From RGIG3040 sp964410675 (lineage in GTDB: Bacteria; Bacillota; Clostridia; Lachnospirales; Lachnospiraceae), in assembly GCA_964410675.1 (NCBI GenBank), contig CAYPIB010000043.1, positions 1-22,340 of the forward strand: a stretch of DNA of 22,340 nt, written 5' to 3'. The notes below the pieces were generated by a model. The model ran no database searches. It saw only the letters and a program-made list of their open reading frames with translations, and had not been told where the DNA came from. Position 1 is the first letter of the stretch. The number at the start of each line of letters is the position of its first letter. This document shows, piece after piece, positions 1-7,758 of the stretch. Position numbers and translations under genes: made by a program.

Positions 1-1
1 A

Positions 2-343
2 GTGTTACAGCCTGTTTCAGTCATTTATATGGATACAGAAGATTTATTACGAATTCTGGGCATTTTATTGGATAATGCAATAGAGGAGGCAGCAATTACA
101 AAAGACAAAAAAGTAATTTGCTCCTTACTTCAAGAAAATAGTCAATTCATCATATTAATTAAAAATAGTTTAGAAACAGAAGTAAGCATAAGTAATATTT
201 ATAACAAAGGATTTTCTACAAAGGGAAATAAGAGAGGGGTTGGTTTACATAATTTGAGGAGTATTCTTCAAGCTTATAATCATGTATTTATAAAAACAGA
301 AGTTGAATCGGGATGGTTTATCCAAGTATTATCAATTAGTTAA
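2..343 (+). CDS. AgrC-like GHKL sensor histidine kinase, C-terminal part (5' end outside window)
   Basis: The reading frame is open from the first bases, so this is the 3' end of a longer gene. The 113 visible residues are the ATP-binding half of a GHKL-type histidine kinase. An N-box (LLDNAIEEA) and a glycine-rich box (GNKRGVGLHNLRSIL) have the spacing seen in the AgrC/VirS/ComD group. These kinases sit in the membrane and usually sense a secreted peptide. The protein ends soon after the G2 box, which is the usual end for the family, so the C-terminus looks intact. No LytTR response regulator follows, so the partner, if adjacent, must lie upstream. The sensor domain and true start cannot be seen. 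Confidence 0.85.
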   Translation: MLQPVSVIYMDTEDLLRILGILLDNAIEEAAITKDKKVICSLLQENSQFIILIKNSLETEVSISNIYNKGFSTKGNKRGVGLHNLRSILQAYNHVFIKTEVESGWFIQVLSIS

Positions 344-379
344 AATAACTGTTTTGCCAAATATGACAGATTTTATATC

Positions 380-420
380 ATATATGAAAAATATAAATAA
401 AAAATTATTTTTTCATATAT
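380..420. repeat. Inverted repeat with 12-bp arms in AT-rich intergenic DNA
   Basis: ATATATGAAAAA (380-391) is matched exactly by its reverse complement at 409-420, with a 17-base AT-rich loop. It lies 37 bases after the kinase stop. No T-run follows the 3' arm, so it is not a classic intrinsic terminator; the T-run lies inside the stem. It could be a transcript-end hairpin or an operator for the gene at 479. Confidence 0.5.
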
Positions 421-478
421 TGTTTGATATGGTTTGCAAAAGCCTAAATTAAATACGATATAAAAGGAGAAATACAGT

Positions 479-919
479 ATGGCAAGAGAGAAAAAAATTA
501 AAAGAAAATTAGAAGAGGCAGGTTTTAAACCATTAGAGGATAGAGCCATTGTTGTTAAGTATACGACTCATAACTTAAGCGCAGTAATTGCCAGTTTTTT
601 CAGCTTTGAATATTATGTACTGCAAATGTGTGAACAAGAATTAGTTTTATTACCTTTTAGTGAAATTACATTAGCACCCTTAAATAAAGATGCAGTTTTA
701 ACAATTCCGACAGAGTCTATTAAAAAGGTAGAAGTTAAAGAAGCGGGTTTTAATTTTGACATTATCATTGAAATGGACGATAGTACACTCACGTTGACAA
801 CACAGCAAAAAGAGTTAAGTGACATTAGAAGCTCTGGGATATTAGCGATTGATTGGAAAAAAGGGAACTGGCATAAAGAAAATTTTGAGGGTACATTAGA
901 AGCACTAAAGAATCTATAA
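479..919 (+). CDS. Small cytoplasmic protein of unknown function (146 aa)
   Basis: A 146-residue protein with no signal peptide or membrane segment. The ATG is well placed behind AAAAGGAG with a spacer of about 8 bases. The N-terminus is very basic (MAREKKIKRKLEEAGF). The remainder alternates short hydrophobic strands with charged turns and ends in a helix rich in Trp, Lys and Glu. The pattern is compatible with a small beta-barrel such as a bacterial PH-like fold, but no diagnostic motif is visible and I do not recognise the family. It is followed after 55 bases by a membrane-anchored protein gene with its own ribosome site and no terminator between, so the two may be co-transcribed. Confidence 0.75.
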   Translation: MAREKKIKRKLEEAGFKPLEDRAIVVKYTTHNLSAVIASFFSFEYYVLQMCEQELVLLPFSEITLAPLNKDAVLTIPTESIKKVEVKEAGFNFDIIIEMDDSTLTLTTQQKELSDIRSSGILAIDWKKGNWHKENFEGTLEALKNL

Positions 920-974
920 TAAATAAGTATCAGATGTGTGGCACATATAACATATTTTTATTGAGGGGGCTTTC

Positions 975-1746
975 ATGAAAAAAATATTAGCTGTAGTTAC
1001 TTGTGTATTGCTGTGTGTACTGTTATTTCTTTTTATGAACAGCTGGATTGGTAATCCAGTGTCTGGCTCATTGGCTANNNNNNNNNNCCAAGCAGTATAT
1101 TGACACAAATTACAGTGATTTAAAGCTGCAAATCAAGAAATCCAATTATAATTTTAAAGAAAGTGCTTATTGTGTGTTTGTACAATCAACAATGAGTGAG
1201 GATACGGCTTTCATGGTCTATGTGAATCAATATGGAACCGTTATGCGTGATGATTATGAATATGAAGTTGCAAACAACTTTACGACATGGCGGCGGTTGG
1301 ACGAAGAGATGCGCAGGCTTGCAGAGGAAATAGTTGGAGAAAGGCTTGAATATGATGTAGAAAATGTTTTCCTTTCCATTGAAAAAGAAAGCGATATTAT
1401 GGGACTTGAGCGTGATATGATACTGGATATTCAGCATCCGCCTTTGCCGCTGGTCATCGATATAACTATATTTCATGAGGATGTATCGTATCAGACCATT
1501 GCTAAAGTTGCGAAAGCTATGGAAACGATTTTAATGGAGCAAAAGATTCCCATCGATAAATATAGTGTTAAAGTGATACCGATATCTGATAAACCGGAAG
1601 ATGAAGCGGAGGCATTCTCTTGGGTCAATTCGCTGTCTGTTTCTGATTTTCCGGCAAGTCAGTTAAATGCAGAAAATCTATATGAAGTGATGGAGCAGTT
1701 TGAAACAGATAGAGTTTCTGATTATAATGAAAAAACAGTAAAATAA
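975..1746 (+). CDS. YfjL-like membrane-anchored protein, interrupted by an assembly gap
   Basis: The ATG at 975 follows GAGGGGGC and opens with an uncleaved-type anchor: MKKILAVV, then a hydrophobic stretch to about residue 21. GNPVSGSLA follows immediately before the 10-N gap at 1078-1087. After the gap, KQYIDTNYSDLKLQI and the rest up to the stop at 1746 resemble YfjL-like proteins of Firmicutes, whose function is unknown. The halves lie in different frames with 10 N, but a gap whose true length is a multiple of three would join them. The apparent frameshift is therefore probably an artefact of a fixed-length gap. The soluble part is acidic and probably faces outside the membrane. No cysteine lipobox is seen. 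Confidence 0.7.
1078..1087. other. Assembly gap (10 N) inside the YfjL-like gene
   Basis: Ten undetermined bases. The flanking frames fit one protein only if the true missing length is divisible by three, so the number 10 is probably a placeholder. Confidence 0.9.
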
Positions 1747-1786
1747 TAGATAAGAAGAAACCAGAGAAGTAAATGTAAGATTTTTA

Positions 1787-1796
1787 NNNNNNNNNN
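1787..1796. other. Assembly gap (10 N) in intergenic DNA
   Basis: Ten undetermined bases directly before the hairpin cluster at 1809-1862. The 5' part of any structured RNA or small element here would be hidden in this gap. Confidence 0.9.
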
Positions 1797-1863
1797 ATAT
1801 AGTCTATACTCGTCCGAAAGGTCGAGGGGGATTAACCCCGATATAAGAGTTGCGTCTTATATT
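1797..1863 (+). ncRNA. Possible structured RNA: three adjacent hairpins, 5' side lost in a gap
   Basis: Three stems stand side by side. The first is CTCGTCC/GGTCGAG (1809-1815 with 1820-1826), with one T-T mismatch and a GAAA (GNRA) tetraloop. The second is GGGG/CCCC (1827-1830 with 1836-1839) around ATTAA. The third is ATATAAGA/TCTTATAT (1841-1848 with 1855-1862), an exact 8-bp stem. The local GC content is higher than the surroundings. ATATAGTC just after the gap, followed by a GNRA-capped stem, recalls the 3' P7/P9 part of group I introns, but the core needed to prove this is missing. The strand is unknown; plus is chosen only because of that resemblance. Confidence 0.3.
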
Positions 1864-1878
1864 AAATAATAAAATTAT

Positions 1879-1917
1879 AAAAAACCTTTCCAAAATTTAA
1901 TGTAGAAAAGGTTTTTT
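1879..1917. terminator. Bidirectional intrinsic terminator
   Basis: AAAAAACCTTT (1879-1889) pairs with AAAGGTTTTTT (1907-1917) to give an 11-bp stem with A-runs and T-runs on opposite sides. It can therefore stop transcripts in both directions. It lies between the YfjL-like gene on plus and the rubredoxin gene on minus, which converge here. Confidence 0.8.
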
Positions 1918-1920
1918 AAG

Positions 1921-2082
1921 TTATTCCTGTGTCGTAAAAACGTCTTTACCGAGTCCGCACAAAGGACAAACCCAATCATCAGGAATATCTTCAAAAGCAG
2001 TTCCCGGAGCAATGCCGCTATCAGGATCTCCTAATTCCGGATCGTATACATAACCACACGCATCACATACATATTTTTTCAT
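1921..2082 (-). CDS. Rubredoxin (53 aa)
   Basis: A short gene reading MKKYVCDACGYVYDPELG at the start and ending in DVFTTQE. The four iron ligands are Cys6, Cys9, Cys39 and Cys42 in CDACGY and CPLCG, with the usual DDWVCP lead-in. Its 53 residues are the normal rubredoxin length. A ribosome site (AAGAGGT) precedes the ATG. It is a soluble one-electron carrier with a single Fe(Cys)4 centre. The gene is 55 bases downstream of the flavodiiron gene on the same strand, and rubredoxin is the classical electron donor to flavodiiron proteins in clostridia, so the two very likely act together. The bidirectional terminator follows 4 bases after its stop. Confidence 0.96.
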   Translation of the reverse strand: MKKYVCDACGYVYDPELGDPDSGIAPGTAFEDIPDDWVCPLCGLGKDVFTTQE

Positions 2083-2137
2083 ATAGTTACCTCTTTCTGT
2101 GCTGTTTTAGTATTGTTTGTGCCACAGCACCCGGCAT

Positions 2138-3304
2138 TTATTGGATTATGTTAATTACAGCTTGATAGATATCATCTAACTGCTGTTTTGTTGGTACGTA
2201 ATTTATTTTGATTCCATCCATACAGATATGAAAGCCGCACTCTGTCAATTCTTTTTCTACGAGACCAATGCTTTGTCCGCCCCAGCCATACGAGCCAAAG
2301 GAAAAAGCTTCTCTGTTTTTTGGTGATAATCCTTTTAAATAGCATAGAAAAGCAGCAACGGAGGGCATCATTTGATTATTTAATGTCGGTGAGCCAACGG
2401 CAATATATTTACTCGTCAGTAAATATGGCACAATACTGCTATGATGATTTTCTTTTAAATCAAATAGCTTGGCACGAATGCCGCTGTCACCAAATGCCTC
2501 TGAGATAGTTTTAGCCATTTTTTCAGTCGAATGCCACATGCTGTCATACACGACAATGGCTCCGCCAGCCGGTTCATTGGCACTCCATTCATCGTATGCG
2601 GATAGAATATCGGGTATATGGCTTCTCCATATAATGCCGTGGCTTGGGGCAATCATTTCAATATCCAGATTCTTAACGATATCCCATGCTTTGCGGGCTT
2701 GCTTCCCGTAGCACATAATAATATTACCATAATAGCTTTTCGCTTCCGATAATGCAACTGCTAAATCGGTTTCATCATCAAAACGTTCCGTCGTAGCCAG
2801 ATGCTGACCGAAGGCATCGTTGGAAAAGAGTATTTTTTCCTCAGGACAATAGGTTACCATATTGTCAGGCCAGTGCAGCATCGGCGTCGCTACAAATTCG
2901 AGGGTGCGTTTTCCCAAAGAAAGGGTATCGCCGTTTTTAACCGGAGTATAACCCAAATCTCCATAATGAGCGGTAAGCCCTTTTACTCCGGCCGGTCCGG
3001 TCGTATAAATAGCAGCATTCGGGCAGGCTTTTTTTAATTCGGGCAGAGCACCGGAATGATCCATTTCCACATGGTTTGTTATAATAATATCAATTTTATC
3101 AGGAGAAATAATATCGCTGATTCGTTCCAGTAACTCTTCGGAGAAGCTTGCTTTTACCGTATCAATTAATGTGACTTTTTCATCCAGAACTAAATATGCA
3201 CCATAGGTGGTTCCTTTTTGAGTCAGGTATCCGTGAAAATTGCGGATATTCCAATCAATGGCCCCGACCCAATAGATTCCCTTCTTTAAACTAATTGCTT
3301 TCAT
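2138..3304 (-). CDS. fprA: Flavodiiron protein (A-type flavoprotein, O2/NO reductase)
   Basis: 388 residues, the usual length of the minimal two-domain form. The N-terminal metallo-beta-lactamase-like domain (about 1-245) carries the complete di-iron site: His78, Glu80 and Asp82 in NHVEMDH, His144 in MLHWPDNM, Asp163 in SNDAFG and His222 in PSHGIIW. The C-terminal flavodoxin domain (about 248-388) binds FMN; VVYDSMWHSTEKMA is the phosphate loop. These cytoplasmic enzymes reduce O2 to water or NO to N2O with electrons from rubredoxin, whose gene is next downstream. The ATG overlaps the end of the PFOR gene by 14 bases, and its ribosome site (GAGGTG) lies inside that gene, so the two are translationally coupled. 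Preference for O2 or NO cannot be read from sequence. Confidence 0.96.
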   Translation of the reverse strand: MKAISLKKGIYWVGAIDWNIRNFHGYLTQKGTTYGAYLVLDEKVTLIDTVKASFSEELLERISDIISPDKIDIIITNHVEMDHSGALPELKKACPNAAIYTTGPAGVKGLTAHYGDLGYTPVKNGDTLSLGKRTLEFVATPMLHWPDNMVTYCPEEKILFSNDAFGQHLATTERFDDETDLAVALSEAKSYYGNIIMCYGKQARKAWDIVKNLDIEMIAPSHGIIWRSHIPDILSAYDEWSANEPAGGAIVVYDSMWHSTEKMAKTISEAFGDSGIRAKLFDLKENHHSSIVPYLLTSKYIAVGSPTLNNQMMPSVAAFLCYLKGLSPKNREAFSFGSYGWGGQSIGLVEKELTECGFHICMDGIKINYVPTKQQLDDIYQAVINIIQ

Positions 3305-6300
3305 CTGTCAGCACCTCACTTTGTATATCATATAATGTTACTAGCCGCTTGAGGTATTCATAACGTGTTTTAGCATTATCTGCCGCTCTTTTAAATAATA
3401 TTTCGGCTTTTTCAGGATGCATTCTTTTTAAGACATCATATCTGACTTCACCGCTTAAAAAATCTTCAAATGAAGAAACCGGCTCTTTGCTGTCTAAAAT
3501 GAAAGGATTACTTCCTTCTTTAATCAATTCCGGATTATAGCGGAATAAATGCCAATATCCTGATGTTACGGCCTTTTCCTGCTCTTTTGGGGCATTGGCC
3601 ATACCGGTCCGTATTCCATGGCTGATGCAGGGCGCATAGGCTATGATTAAAGAAGGACCAGGATAACGCTCCGCTTCAGTGATTGCCTTTATCGTCTGAT
3701 TATAGTCGGCTCCCAGCGCGATTTGAGCTACATAGACATATCCATAGCTCATGGCAATGCTTGCTAAATCCTTTTTCTTTGTTTCCTTACCGCCGGAAGC
3801 AAATTTGGCAGTTGAGCCGGTTGGCGTTGATTTAGAAGCCTGACCACCGGTATTAGAGTATACTTCAGTATCTAATACTAAAATATTAATATCCTTTCCG
3901 CTTGCAATTACATGGTCAAGCCCGCCAAAACCTATATCATAGGCCCAGCCGTCACCGCCGATAATCCATTGCGATTTTTTAGACAGAAAGTTTTTTTCTG
4001 CAAGAAGAGAAGAGCAGAGTGGTTCTGTTTTAGCAGCTGCTTCTAATTCTTTAATGAGTGATTCGGTGGCAGCACCATTTAAAGCACCTGAATCATAGGT
4101 TTCCAGCCAATTAGAAACCGCTTTTTGCAAAGACTCTCCTATTGACATTTTTTGTAATTCTAATATCGTTTCCAGCAAACGGCTGCGGATAGAATTTTGA
4201 GCCAGAAGCATACCGTAACCGAATTCAGCTGCATCCTCAAACAAGGAGTTTGACCAGGCAGGTCCTTGTCCCAGTGCATTGCTTGTATAAGCTGTAGAAG
4301 GAGAGGAGTTGCCCCAAATCGATGAACAACCGGTAGCATTGGCAATATACATTCTATCACCGAATAGTTGAGTGATAAGCTTGGCATAAGGTGTCTCGCC
4401 ACAGCCTGCACATGCTCCGGAAAATTCCAGCATAGGCTGTTTAAACTGACTTCCCTTAACGGTATTTTCTTTAAATTTAGTAAAGACTTCCGGCTTACCG
4501 GAAAGAACCTTTGCATAATCAAAGGCATCTTGCTGAGGAGAAACTTTTGTCAGCGGTGTCATTTCTAAAGCTTTTTGCCCTTTTTTACCAGGACATATAT
4601 TGGCACATGTACCGCAGCCGGTACAATCTACCTCTGATATTGTAATAGCAAAGTTGTTATCCGGCATTCCCATCATAGGCAGCGACGACATAGTTTTAGG
4701 AGCACTTGCTTTTTCCTTGGCGGTCATAACAGCAGGCCGTATGACCGCATGAGGGCATACATACGCACAACGGTTACATTGAATACAGTTTTCCGGTATC
4801 CATACAGGAGTCTCGTTTGCTACATTTCGTCTTTCATGTGCAGAACTGCCTGAAGGCATCGAACCATCCACATAGGGAAGGAAGGCAGATACCGGAAGGC
4901 TGTTGCCTTCTTGTGCGGTAATAGGCTTTTGAAGATTTGTTACATAAGCCAGTGTTGCTTCAAGGTCTGGCAGCAATTGGTCATCTAGCGGTGTTATTTC
5001 GGCATTTTTCCAAGCTTCCGGTATGCTCACCTTCTTGACACCTTTTGCGCCTGCTTCTATGGCATCATAATTCATCTTGACAATTTTATCACCTTTTTTA
5101 CGATAACTGACTTCGGCAGCTTCCTTCATCAGCCGGATTGCTTCATCCAAAGGAATGATATTAGAAAGGGCAAAGAAAGCAGACTGCAATATAGTACTGA
5201 TTTTATGGTTCAGTCCTACTTCTGTCCCGATTTGTAACGCATCTATTATATAAAATTTTATATTATGCTCTGCAATATAGCGTTTGATCTGTCCCGGAAG
5301 ATGCTCGTCTAATTCTTCTAACGGCCACTGGCAATTTAATAGAAAAGTACCGCCGTCCTTGACGTCCTGTATCATATTGTATTTATATACATAGATCGGA
5401 TTATGACAAGCAACAAAATCAGCCTGATTAATCACATAGGTGGAGCGGATTGGAGACGAGCCAAAGCGTAAATGAGAAACGGTAAGCCCGCGTGTTTTTT
5501 TAGAATCATAATCAAAATAAGCTTGTACATATTTATCGGTATGATTTCCGATTATTTTAATAGAGTTCTTGTTGGCACTTATTGTACCGTCACCGCCAAG
5601 GCCCCAAAATTTGCAGCATATCGTATCTGCATTTGTGGTATTAATATTTTCTATAATAGGCAGAGACAGATGAGTAACATCATCCTCAATACCTACTGTA
5701 AAACGTTGTTTATCTTTATTATGGAAAACAGCATTGATTTGATCGGGAGTCGTGTCTTTTGAGCTTAGCCCAAACCGTCCAGTAAATACAGGAATATTTT
5801 GATATTCAGTATCACGAAGGGNNNNNNNNNNATAAAGAGGCTCGCCAATTGAACCCGGCTCTTTAGTTCTGTCTAAAACAGTAATTTGTTTCACCGAGGA
5901 AGGGATAGCCTGTAAAAAATGCTTGATGCTAAAAGGTCTGTATAGATGAACTTTTATGACGCCTGTTTTTTCACCTTTTTTATTTAAATAATCTATCGTC
6001 TCTTCAATCGTTTCACAGACAGAGCCCATTGCAATGATGACGTGCTCGGCATCAGGCGCACCATAATAGTTGAATAAACGATAGGAACTGCCGATTTTTG
6101 CATTTATCATGTTCATATATTCTTCTACAATTGCAGGAAGAGCATCATAATAGCTGTTGCAGGCTTCGCGTGCCTGAAAATAAATATCAGGATTCTGTGC
6201 GGAACCCATCATCTTTGCATGATTCGGATTTAACGCCTTTTGCCGGAACTCTTTCACAGCTTCCCAATCAATAAAGCCTTCTAAATCCTTATAGTCCCAT

Positions 6301-6854
6301 ACTTCAATTTTCTGCATTTCATGAGAAGTACGAAAGCCATCAAAAAAGTTGATAAAGGGAACCTTGCCTTTGAGGGCGGCAAGATGTGCGACTGGGGTTA
6401 AATCCATAACTTCCTGTACATTTCCGCTGGCAAGCATAGCAACACCGGTCTGACGGCAGGCATAAATATCCGAGTGATCTCCGAAAATAGATAAGGCATG
6501 GGTCGCAATTGTTCTGGCTGCAACATTAAAAACACCCGGTAACAGCTCCCCGGCAATTCTATATAAGTTTGGTATCATTAAGAGGAGGCCTTGAGAAGCG
6601 GTAAATGTTGTAGTTAGGGCTCCGGCAACCAGAGAACCGTGCACAGCACCTGCGGCCCCGGCTTCAGACTGCATCTCAGAAATGTGTACTGTCTGATTAA
6701 ATATATTTTTTCTTCCTTCTGTAGCCCATTCATCGGCATATTCCGCCATAGTAGAGGATGGGGTGATCGGATAAATCGCTGCAACATCACTATAGGCATA
6801 GGATACGTGAGCCGCAGCTTGATTTCCATCCATCGTTTTTTTACTTCTTGACAT
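3291..6854 (-). CDS. nifJ: Pyruvate:ferredoxin (flavodoxin) oxidoreductase
   Basis: A single-chain PFOR of about 1190 residues, full length for the family. It oxidises pyruvate and CoA to acetyl-CoA and CO2 and reduces ferredoxin. In order: the pyruvate/TPP domain I with YPITPSS (28-34); the transketolase C-like domain with the gap; a ferredoxin insert with two Cys clusters (CIQCNRCAYVCP near 690 and CTGCGTCANICP near 747); the proximal cluster region starting CAGCGE near 811; and the TPP pyrophosphate-binding GGDGWAYDIG near 965 with DTEVYSNTGGQ. The start follows a near-perfect AAGGAGG. Ten N at 5822-5831 fall after GEPLY, where the family normally has about six residues before the Leu that follows; only four codons fit here. 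It heads an apparent operon with fprA and rubredoxin. Confidence 0.97.
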   Translation of the reverse strand: MSRSKKTMDGNQAAAHVSYAYSDVAAIYPITPSSTMAEYADEWATEGRKNIFNQTVHISEMQSEAGAAGAVHGSLVAGALTTTFTASQGLLLMIPNLYRIAGELLPGVFNVAARTIATHALSIFGDHSDIYACRQTGVAMLASGNVQEVMDLTPVAHLAALKGKVPFINFFDGFRTSHEMQKIEVWDYKDLEGFIDWEAVKEFRQKALNPNHAKMMGSAQNPDIYFQAREACNSYYDALPAIVEEYMNMINAKIGSSYRLFNYYGAPDAEHVIIAMGSVCETIEETIDYLNKKGEKTGVIKVHLYRPFSIKHFLQAIPSSVKQITVLDRTKEPGSIGEPLYXXXXLRDTEYQNIPVFTGRFGLSSKDTTPDQINAVFHNKDKQRFTVGIEDDVTHLSLPIIENINTTNADTICCKFWGLGGDGTISANKNSIKIIGNHTDKYVQAYFDYDSKKTRGLTVSHLRFGSSPIRSTYVINQADFVACHNPIYVYKYNMIQDVKDGGTFLLNCQWPLEELDEHLPGQIKRYIAEHNIKFYIIDALQIGTEVGLNHKISTILQSAFFALSNIIPLDEAIRLMKEAAEVSYRKKGDKIVKMNYDAIEAGAKGVKKVSIPEAWKNAEITPLDDQLLPDLEATLAYVTNLQKPITAQEGNSLPVSAFLPYVDGSMPSGSSAHERRNVANETPVWIPENCIQCNRCAYVCPHAVIRPAVMTAKEKASAPKTMSSLPMMGMPDNNFAITISEVDCTGCGTCANICPGKKGQKALEMTPLTKVSPQQDAFDYAKVLSGKPEVFTKFKENTVKGSQFKQPMLEFSGACAGCGETPYAKLITQLFGDRMYIANATGCSSIWGNSSPSTAYTSNALGQGPAWSNSLFEDAAEFGYGMLLAQNSIRSRLLETILELQKMSIGESLQKAVSNWLETYDSGALNGAATESLIKELEAAAKTEPLCSSLLAEKNFLSKKSQWIIGGDGWAYDIGFGGLDHVIASGKDINILVLDTEVYSNTGGQASKSTPTGSTAKFASGGKETKKKDLASIAMSYGYVYVAQIALGADYNQTIKAITEAERYPGPSLIIAYAPCISHGIRTGMANAPKEQEKAVTSGYWHLFRYNPELIKEGSNPFILDSKEPVSSFEDFLSGEVRYDVLKRMHPEKAEILFKRAADNAKTRYEYLKRLVTLYDIQSEVLTDESN
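5822..5831. other. Assembly gap (10 N) inside the PFOR gene
   Basis: Ten undetermined bases within a conserved segment of PFOR. The frame is kept on both sides, but the family normally has about two residues more than 10 bases allow, so the gap is probably about 16 bases long. Confidence 0.85.
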
Positions 6855-6877
6855 AAAAATTCCTCCTTAGACAATTT

Positions 6878-6898
6878 TAGTAATAGTTATTACTATTA
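6878..6898. promoter_or_regulatory. Palindromic element and -10-like site upstream of PFOR
   Basis: Two overlapping inverted repeats lie 24-44 bases upstream of the PFOR start: TAGTAAT (6878-6884) with ATTACTA (6889-6895), and TAATAGT (6881-6887) with ACTATTA (6892-6898). On the minus strand a TATATT -10-like hexamer lies directly upstream, so the palindrome would sit at about +1, where a repressor could block initiation. It does not match the Rex or PerR consensus as I know them. The -35 is not convincing. Confidence 0.45.
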
Positions 6899-6899
6899 A

Positions 6900-7228
6900 T
6901 ATAACACAGTTGTTTATCCTTTTCTATATATTTTATCCAAATTTTAGTATTTATTTCAGTACAATGTGTAAAATTATGATAATATATTGAATAAGACTGT
7001 GGTGGTGGCGTTTGTTTCTTAATGTCTCATTTCCATAGAAAAGAGGGCATTCCAAAGTATTTAGAGAAAGTGCCGCCACCCAGAAAAAAATGCACCACCC
7101 AGAAACAAACTTCGCAAACGTCTTTGTGGAACACCAGCTAAAAGCGAAGCTTGTAAAGGCTTAGTTAATGTAACCTAAAAGGGCGGATTATATGCTTAGA
7201 ATAAAATAAAAAGGAGAATAAAAAGATT
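6900..7228. other. Rest of the divergent intergenic region, no gene seen
   Basis: Between the PFOR promoter and the flavin-reductase-like gene I see no open frame with a ribosome site that looks like a real gene. The part at 7001-7150 is richer in G+C than its surroundings and holds short repeats, described separately. A promoter for the rightward operon must lie here, but no hexamer pair stands out; TAGAAT at 7197-7202 is a weak -10 candidate. Confidence 0.4.
7001..7110. repeat. GC-richer repeat patch with direct and inverted repeats
   Basis: GTTTGTTTCT (7010-7019) is matched by its exact reverse complement AGAAACAAAC (7101-7110). CCACCCAGAAA occurs twice, at 7076-7086 and 7095-7105, 19 bases apart. 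GGTGGTGGC (7001-7009) also roughly mirrors GCCGCCACC (7072-7080). This could be a degenerate small mobile-element remnant or a folded leader RNA; neither can be shown here. Confidence 0.45.
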
Positions 7229-7744
7229 ATGGGTAAATTTGAGGTAATAGGAAGTAAGGAATTTAATGGGAATCCTTTTGAAATGATTGGGAAGGATTGG
7301 ATGCTGATTACGGCGGAAAAAGAGGGGAAGGTAAATGCGATGACTGCTTCTTGGGGAGGGGTGGGAGTGATGTGGAATCGTAATGTGGCATTTATTTTTG
7401 TGCGTCATAGCAGATATACGAAGGAATTTATAGATGGTTCCGATACTTTTTCACTATCATTTTATGATACAGAAAAGTATCGCAAGCAATTATCTTATTT
7501 TGGAACGGTATCGGGCAGAGACGAAAACAAGGTTGAGAAAACAGGGTTTACGGTTAATCATGAAAATCAAGTTCCCTATTTTGATGAGGCAGATACGGTG
7601 CTGATTTGTAAAAAATTAAGCCGGCATGCGATTTCGGCGGAAGGGCTTTTAGAAGAAAGTATTGATTCTCAGTATTATGCAGATAAGGATTATCATGAGA
7701 TGTATATTGGAGAGATTTCACAGATTTTAAAAAGAAATAAGTGA
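7229..7744 (+). CDS. Flavin reductase-like (FMN-binding split-barrel) protein
   Basis: 171 residues, typical for the flavin reductase-like family of FMN-binding split-barrel proteins. The start ATG follows AAAAGGAG. The region at about 20-60 (DWMLITAEKEGKVNAMTASWGGVGVMW) has the conserved pattern for FMN binding, followed by FVRHSRYTKEFI and FSLSFYD. Such cytoplasmic proteins bind FMN and reduce flavin or another small acceptor with NAD(P)H; the substrate here is unknown. It is the first gene of a plus-strand run. The GlpA-like gene starts 14 bases after its stop, so co-transcription is likely and it may serve the two FAD enzymes that follow. Confidence 0.88.
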   Translation: MGKFEVIGSKEFNGNPFEMIGKDWMLITAEKEGKVNAMTASWGGVGVMWNRNVAFIFVRHSRYTKEFIDGSDTFSLSFYDTEKYRKQLSYFGTVSGRDENKVEKTGFTVNHENQVPYFDEADTVLICKKLSRHAISAEGLLEESIDSQYYADKDYHEMYIGEISQILKRNK

Positions 7745-7758
7745 TAAGAAGGGTAAGT

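Noticed and set aside
1048..1746. Reading frame opened by TTG at 1048 as the start of the YfjL-like gene
   Set aside because: It begins inside the signal-anchor coding region in another frame and crosses the gap; the ATG at 975 has a proper ribosome site and gives a sensible membrane anchor.
1797..1863. Hammerhead ribozyme
   Set aside because: A GTCC-GAAA-GG string is present, but the conserved CUGANGA and GAAAC core elements are not.
7196..7408. Minus-strand open frame opposite the flavin-reductase-like gene
   Set aside because: The plus-strand gene has a ribosome site and family motifs; the antisense frame has a low-complexity His/Pro/Phe composition typical of a shadow.
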